64,000 bases of DNA from HdN1 sp052035295 (GTDB lineage Bacteria > Pseudomonadota > Gammaproteobacteria > Pseudomonadales > Ketobacteraceae). Of this stretch, positions 59,798 through 64,000 are shown piece after piece. The position numbers and the translations under genes were made by a program. Position 1 is the stretch's first letter; every line of letters begins with the position of its first letter. The notes below the pieces were generated by a model, which had not been told where the DNA came from, made no database searches, and worked only from the letters and a program-made list of their open reading frames with translations. Location: assembly GCA_052035295.1 (NCBI GenBank), contig JBPOHS010000017.1, positions 1 through 64,000 of the forward strand. The letters run 5' to 3'.

Positions 59798-62233
59798 TCA
59801 TCCGGCGAGCTGCTTGGGGTGCGGTGCGCGCGCCAGCCAATGCATCAGTTTTTCCTTGAGCAGGGCACTGTTCACGGGTTTGCTCATGTAGTCGTCCATG
59901 CCGGCTTCCAGACAGCGTGTCTTGTCTTGTGCCATGGCATTGGCGGTGACAGCAATAATGGGAATGTTGGCGTGGGGCGGGGCCATGTTGCGAATGGCCT
60001 GCGTGGCTGCAAATCCGTCCATGACGGGCATCTGGCAGTCCATCAGGATGGTGTCTATGGACGCTGTCGCAAGCACGGAGAGAGCTTCTTCGCCATTGTT
60101 TGCCGTCAGCACGTCGAGGCCCAATTTTTTCAGCATGCCTTTCAACACCAGTTGATTGGTGGGATTGTCCTCGACAACCAGCACTACAGGGTTTTCAGCT
60201 GATAGTTGCACACTTGCCACAGGTGTGGTGACCGTCTCTGCGCGAGCGTAAACCAGGGCGATTTTCAGGTTGAACACACTGCCTTCGTTTTCAACCGAAT
60301 CGAATTCGATATCTCCTCCCATCGCCACGGCGAGCTCCTTGCAGATGGCGAGCCCTATGCCGAGGCCTCCGTGACCACGGTTGAAGGCACCGTTGGCTTG
60401 TCTGAATTTTTCGAATATGTGGGGCTTGGATTCATCACTGATACCAATGCCCGTGTCGATGACCGAAAACAGCACGATCTCGCGTTCGTCGCTGGTGTGG
60501 GGTAAACGCCTGACAAGTAGCTCTACGCTGCCTCTTGCGGTGAATTTGACGGCATTATCGAGCATGATGTTCAGGATTTGCATAATTCGTCTTTCATCGC
60601 CCAGCAGCGGGGGAAGGTCAGGCGCGCATTCGACGGTCAATGCCAATCCCTTCTGCTTGCACGTGCCGATGTGAGCGGCCTGTAAATCCTTGACGATGCG
60701 CGCAAGCGAGAGCCCCTGTTGCTCGATGATCAATTTACCTGACGCGAGTTCCGTGTAGGTCAGCACGCTGTCCAGCAGCCCCATCAGGTGATGTGCAGAC
60801 TGGTCTGCGCAACCGATCAGCCGCAGATGTGTTTCTTCATCCGTAGGTTGCTTTAGCTGGTCGATGCTGCCGATAACGCCATTCATGGGGGTGCGAAGCT
60901 CATGGCTGATGGTTGCCAGGAATTCGTCCTTGAGTGCGTTGCTTTGGTGTAGCGCGGTATTGACATCAATCAATGCTTCGTTCGCACGTTGTTCCGCGCT
61001 GACTTTCGCCTGTAATGTGTTGCGCATGCGCTCGGCAAGACTGAGCGACAGCAGGGTGACTTCAATGGTGTTGCCAAAATAGAAGGCATTGGTGGTAAAA
61101 GGATTGGCGGGCACAATGCCCAACGAAACGAGGGCCAGAATAATGGCACCGCTGAGTACCATCAGCCAGGCGAACAGAAAAAATATCGCCGATTTTTCTT
61201 TGCGCAGCGCGGCGAATACCGCTATGGCGATGATCAGCAGGCAGATCAGCAAGGCATCAATGCTCGCAAGTCGAATGGTGATGCTGTACGGAAAAATAAA
61301 CGCCAGCAGCACCAAAGCCAATTGCGCGACCCCCAACCAGTTCAGGATGCGGTGGGTGCGAGGTGACAAGGTTTTGATATCCAGCACACGGCTCGAAAAA
61401 TAAATCAGGAAGGCAGAAGTCAGCGCAATAATTGCCGGCATGATGTGTTCATTGAGTTTCGGCAGGTTCCCCCATAAATACACTGGTGCGTCACCAATCA
61501 TGATTGACTGGAATAACGAGATACTTAGGGTGTAACCGACATACAGCAAATAATTCATGTCGCGCACGGAAATGAACAGGCATAAATTGTAAAAGGCCAT
61601 CAGCAGCAAAATGCCATAGAACAATCCATGTATCAGCGCGGAAGTGCGTTGGGATTTGTGGAAATCGAGTTCATCCCATAGATATACCGGCATGCGCATC
61701 GAGCTGGAGCCCTTGACCCGCAAGTAAATATCCTTGTATGAGCCAGGTTCCACCGTAAGCGGAAAGACAAAGGTGCCATGATCGATTGGCCGGGAAGCAG
61801 CGGAAAACAGGTCGCCCGTTTGCCAATAGCCCTCCGCGATTCCCTTGTTCACAAAGTAAAATTCGACATCGTCCAGCATGGGGTAATCCAGCTGTATGAC
61901 TACACGACGCGAGGTCGTCAGGGACTGGGCACTGTTCTTCAGGCGAATATGTAGCCAAAACGCACTGTCGGTGTAACCTTTGTTGAGGGTGCTTTCCGTC
62001 CCGGGGGTAAACTGGTTCGGGCTGAGGCTCAATACTTCCGACAGGGTCAGCGTGCGCTCAGGGTCTTCCAGGTATTCAAGATCGGCGGCAAGCGATCGGC
62101 TGTTGGACAGGTGCACCACATCAACGGCGTCGAGCGCGATGGCGGGCAGGGACAAGCAGAGCAGGACCAGCAGAATGCCGAGTTGTCTGGTCCATTCCCA
62201 AGAAAAAGCTGCGCCCGTTTGTTTCACTGCCAT
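59798..62233 (-). CDS. 7TM-DISM hybrid sensor histidine kinase (copy 2)
   Basis: 811 residues, with the same order as its neighbour: signal peptide (LLVLLCLSLPAIA), DISM extracellular domain with VVIQLDYPMLDDVEFYFV, seven membrane helices from about 200-395, HisKA H444 in TISHELRTPMNG, HATPase_c (NIMLDNAVKFT, VIDTGIGISDES, GHGGLGIGLAICKE) and receiver D732 in DTILMDCQMPVMDG. It is 66 bases upstream of copy 1. Clear homology throughout suggests tandem duplication followed by divergence, most in the periplasmic and membrane parts, so different ligands are likely. Confidence 0.9.
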   Translation of the reverse strand: MAVKQTGAAFSWEWTRQLGILLVLLCLSLPAIALDAVDVVHLSNSRSLAADLEYLEDPERTLTLSEVLSLSPNQFTPGTESTLNKGYTDSAFWLHIRLKNSAQSLTTSRRVVIQLDYPMLDDVEFYFVNKGIAEGYWQTGDLFSAASRPIDHGTFVFPLTVEPGSYKDIYLRVKGSSSMRMPVYLWDELDFHKSQRTSALIHGLFYGILLLMAFYNLCLFISVRDMNYLLYVGYTLSISLFQSIMIGDAPVYLWGNLPKLNEHIMPAIIALTSAFLIYFSSRVLDIKTLSPRTHRILNWLGVAQLALVLLAFIFPYSITIRLASIDALLICLLIIAIAVFAALRKEKSAIFFLFAWLMVLSGAIILALVSLGIVPANPFTTNAFYFGNTIEVTLLSLSLAERMRNTLQAKVSAEQRANEALIDVNTALHQSNALKDEFLATISHELRTPMNGVIGSIDQLKQPTDEETHLRLIGCADQSAHHLMGLLDSVLTYTELASGKLIIEQQGLSLARIVKDLQAAHIGTCKQKGLALTVECAPDLPPLLGDERRIMQILNIMLDNAVKFTARGSVELLVRRLPHTSDEREIVLFSVIDTGIGISDESKPHIFEKFRQANGAFNRGHGGLGIGLAICKELAVAMGGDIEFDSVENEGSVFNLKIALVYARAETVTTPVASVQLSAENPVVLVVEDNPTNQLVLKGMLKKLGLDVLTANNGEEALSVLATASIDTILMDCQMPVMDGFAATQAIRNMAPPHANIPIIAVTANAMAQDKTRCLEAGMDDYMSKPVNSALLKEKLMHWLARAPHPKQLAG

Positions 62234-62292
62234 TGGTTCCGCAATGCCTGCTCTGTTTATCAGTGTAGCAGTGCGGATGGTATGTGCAGCGT

Positions 62293-62838
62293 TCAGCCCG
62301 GTTTCTGAAAGCCCCGGATATCCTCGATACGCACGGGAAACAGGCCGGATTGGCGATCAAGAAAGTAGTACTTCAAGGTCTTGTAAACGGTCGGGAAAGC
62401 CAGCTCTGTCCAGGGGATTTCGTCTTCCGTAAAGAGGCGCGTTTCGAGACTTTCGGGACCGATGCCAAAGCCTGCATCGGTCAGCGAGGCCAGGAAAAAC
62501 ATGTACACCTGACTGATATGTGGAAGGTTGAAGATGGTGTAGAGTCCCTGCAGATTCACAGGTGCGTCTGCTTCTTCGAGGGTTTCCCGGCAGGCTGCTT
62601 CAAAGGTGGTTTCCCCGTTCTCCATGAAGCCGGCGGGCAGCGTCCAGTAACCTTTGCGCGGTTCAATGGCGCGACGGCACAACAGCACGGCATCGCCCTG
62701 GACGGGTAGCGTACCTGCAATGATGCGGGGATTCTGGTAATGAATGTGGGCACAGTGGGTACAGACGTGGCGTTCCCGGCTATCGCCGTCAGGAATGGTG
62801 AGTTGTACGGGGTTGCCGCACTGGTTGCAGAATTTCAC
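62293..62838 (-). CDS. Zinc-ribbon Nudix hydrolase
   Basis: 181 residues from GTG 62838; TTG 62862 would add eight residues but has no ribosome site. N-terminal zinc ribbon FCNQCGNPV ... CTHCAHIHYQ with two CxxC pairs. Nudix box GFMENGETTFEAACRETLEEADA retains the REXXEE catalytic core, with EA where EXG is usual. It resembles ADP-ribose/NADH pyrophosphatase-related enzymes; substrate unknown. A hairpin CCCCTTG/CAAGGGG lies at its start. Confidence 0.88.
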   Translation of the reverse strand: MKFCNQCGNPVQLTIPDGDSRERHVCTHCAHIHYQNPRIIAGTLPVQGDAVLLCRRAIEPRKGYWTLPAGFMENGETTFEAACRETLEEADAPVNLQGLYTIFNLPHISQVYMFFLASLTDAGFGIGPESLETRLFTEDEIPWTELAFPTVYKTLKYYFLDRQSGLFPVRIEDIRGFQKPG

Positions 62839-62848
62839 TGGAACGAGA

Positions 62849-62866
62849 CCCCTTGCTGACAAGGGG
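62849..62866 (-). other. Hairpin in the leader of the Nudix gene
   Basis: CCCCTTG at 62849-62855 and CAAGGGG at 62860-62866 form a perfect 7-bp stem with a 4-base loop, about ten bases before the chosen GTG. It could mask the ribosome site. Confidence 0.4.
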
Positions 62867-62923
62867 CCAGTATAGCGCGGTCAAACGCCTGACAACACTG
62901 GTCAGGCGATGCGGCGGAAGGGC

Positions 62924-63283
62924 TCAGGCGTTGCGACGAAACGGAAGCACCTTGGCGGCCGACTCGTTGATCTGTTGGGCAGGCTCTACCGAGAACAGGC
63001 CAGCGCTGTCGCCACGACCAGCGGCTTCGTTGAGCGCCATGCGCAACTTGTCGAAGGTGTCGTGCATCATGCCGGAAATGGCAATGCACGCCGCCATCGG
63101 GCTCTTGGCGCGACGGCGTTCCATGTCCACCCGGAACTGGATCCCGCGCAACTTGCGGCGATAGGCCGGTGGCGCGTCCTGTATCAGTTGGTCACACAAT
63201 TGAACACGCAGACGCTCCAGCGCTTCCGGATCCTTGTGTGCCATTTCTTTCAATACGTCAAAACTTGGCAATTCGTAATGCAT
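62924..63283 (-). CDS. DUF3135-family protein
   Basis: 119 residues from ATG 63283 (MHYELPSFDVLKEM), eight bases after GAGAGG. Helical protein with DPEALERLRVQLCDQLIQDA and RRKLRGIQFRVDMERRRAKS, the DUF3135 pattern; ends VLPFRRNA. Function unknown. It is 85 bases upstream of the Nudix gene and may share a transcript. Confidence 0.82.
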   Translation of the reverse strand: MHYELPSFDVLKEMAHKDPEALERLRVQLCDQLIQDAPPAYRRKLRGIQFRVDMERRRAKSPMAACIAISGMMHDTFDKLRMALNEAAGRGDSAGLFSVEPAQQINESAAKVLPFRRNA

Positions 63284-63681
63284 GGCGAACACCTCTCTAT
63301 GGTACTGACAACCCACTGAAGGCCCTGGCGCGTCTGTTGTTCAGCCTCATCCTGAGTGGCCAGAAAAAATCCTGCGGGCAACTTGCGTTCTCTGTTTCCT
63401 ATACTACATTTAAGAATTTTTATGTGTAGCCTTGACCTTTTGGTTGATTTCTGGTCAACACGCTGTTTGCCCCTGGTTTGCATGCATTTCCAGGCAGCTA
63501 AGCGTTCAGGATCAACGAGTTAAGCCCGGTGCGGCAGGTTTTGAATATTAGTTGTAGTTTTGTTAACGCTTAGACGTTTTTTGCATATCGTCTTGTTCGG
63601 CGATTGCCCCCTTCCTGGCCAGATGGCGTTTATGTCTCCGCTCTGATATAAAAAAGAGCTATCCATCAATGGTTTGAATGC
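63284..63681. other. Intergenic region before the CoA-pyrophosphatase gene
   Basis: 398 AT-leaning bases with divergent promoters expected. A TTGACC (63432-63437) and GGTCAA (63453-63458) inverted repeat and an extended -10-like TGATATAAA at 63644-63652 are seen. No gene was recognised. Confidence 0.45.
63644..63652 (+). promoter_or_regulatory. Possible extended -10 promoter of the CoA-pyrophosphatase gene
   Basis: TGATATAAA (TG, one base, TATAAA) lies 30 bases before the first ATG of the downstream gene. No good -35. Confidence 0.35.
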
Positions 63682-64000
63682 ATGCAGGTCGACAACATGC
63701 AATCCCGGGTGCGGGCCGCATTCTCGGTCCCGTTTGAAAGTCTTGAGTTGCCCGGTGGTCAGGCAGCGGTGCTGATCGCCATGCGCCGACCCGGCTGCGA
63801 GCTCATCCTGACCCGGCGTGCCGCCCATCTCAGCAGTCATGCTGGCGAAGTTGCTTTTCCCGGTGGCAAATTCGATGCGGAAGACATCACGCTCGCTTAC
63901 ACCGCCTTGCGTGAAACCCACGAAGAAGTGGGAATACCTCCGTCTGCAGTGGAACTCATTGGCGTCATGCCTTCCCGGCAGTCCCGGTTTGGCGTCAATG
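63682..64000 (+). CDS. CoA pyrophosphatase-type Nudix hydrolase (3' end outside window)
   Basis: 106 codons are visible. The NUDT7/CoA-ase signature LTRRAAHLSSHAGEVAFPGG precedes the Nudix box GKFDAED...RETHEEVGI, with the REXXEE core intact. Such enzymes cleave CoA and its thioesters to 4'-phosphopantetheine and 3',5'-ADP. Start is ATG 63682 or ATG 63697; the second has AGGT eight bases upstream and is perhaps the better. Confidence 0.9.
   Translation, partial: MQVDNMQSRVRAAFSVPFESLELPGGQAAVLIAMRRPGCELILTRRAAHLSSHAGEVAFPGGKFDAEDITLAYTALRETHEEVGIPPSAVELIGVMPSRQSRFGVN

Overview
The window looks like a chromosomal segment of a gammaproteobacterium. The backbone order (cysteine desulfurase, ndk, rlmN, pilF, rodZ, ispG, hisS, yfgM-like, bamB, der, then xseA, guaB-guaA-tadA, mltF, purL) recalls the Pseudomonas-type arrangement, with large insertions. 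Lipoproteins, PilF, BamB, MltF, a 7TM-DISM kinase pair and several acyl-CoA dehydrogenases fit a free-living, probably aquatic or lipid-using member of the class. I cannot place it at genus level. No rRNA, tRNA, CRISPR array, transposase or integrase was seen.

Layout. 1-10014: housekeeping genes on the plus strand for Fe-S/sulfur transfer, nucleotides, rRNA modification, pilus and cell shape, isoprenoids, histidyl-tRNA, outer-membrane assembly and ribosome assembly. 10135-14783: two small envelope proteins, xseA, an RNA m5C methyltransferase, and a 35-codon gene with its own promoter-like and hairpin elements. 15378-30173: a surface-polysaccharide island with wecB, wecC, three GT4 glycosyltransferases, a broken heparinase-family gene, a large membrane protein of unknown function, an acyltransferase-SGNH fusion and a sugar-nucleotide reductase. 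It appears more AT-rich than its flanks and has gene-poor stretches. 30236-34106: a minus-strand cassette (acyl-CoA dehydrogenase, APH-type phosphotransferase, histidine phosphatase, SDR) divergent from a LysR regulator. 35173-36966: an orphan PilB/GspE/MshE-type ATPase. 36974-39285: a TetR regulator with an AidB-like acyl-CoA dehydrogenase.

39480-43155: guaB, guaA and tadA. 43223-48302: a DUF486 membrane protein, an MpaB-type oxygenase, a secreted PI-PLC-like enzyme with a lectin-like tail overlapped by a membrane-anchored helical protein, and a PEP-CTERM-like surface protein. 48501-51497: mltF and a short chemoreceptor. 51631-56510: purL, a hotdog thioesterase and a NIF3/YqfO-like protein. 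56539-63283 (minus): a methyltransferase, two paralogous 7TM-DISM hybrid histidine kinases, a zinc-ribbon Nudix hydrolase and a DUF3135 protein. The window ends inside a CoA-pyrophosphatase-type Nudix gene.

How it works together. WecB and WecC would convert UDP-GlcNAc to UDP-ManNAc and then UDP-ManNAcA. The epimerase/reductase would supply another amino sugar, the glycosyltransferases assemble a repeat unit and the acyltransferase decorates it. No initiating transferase, Wzx flippase or Wzy polymerase is recognisable here, so the island is incomplete or partly unrecognised. The strongest candidates for undescribed biology are the 626-residue membrane protein (ABC-exporter-like membrane half plus a possible kinase-like soluble half), the 35-residue peptide gene beside a perfect operator-like palindrome, and the PI-PLC/lectin protein coupled to a foldase-like partner.
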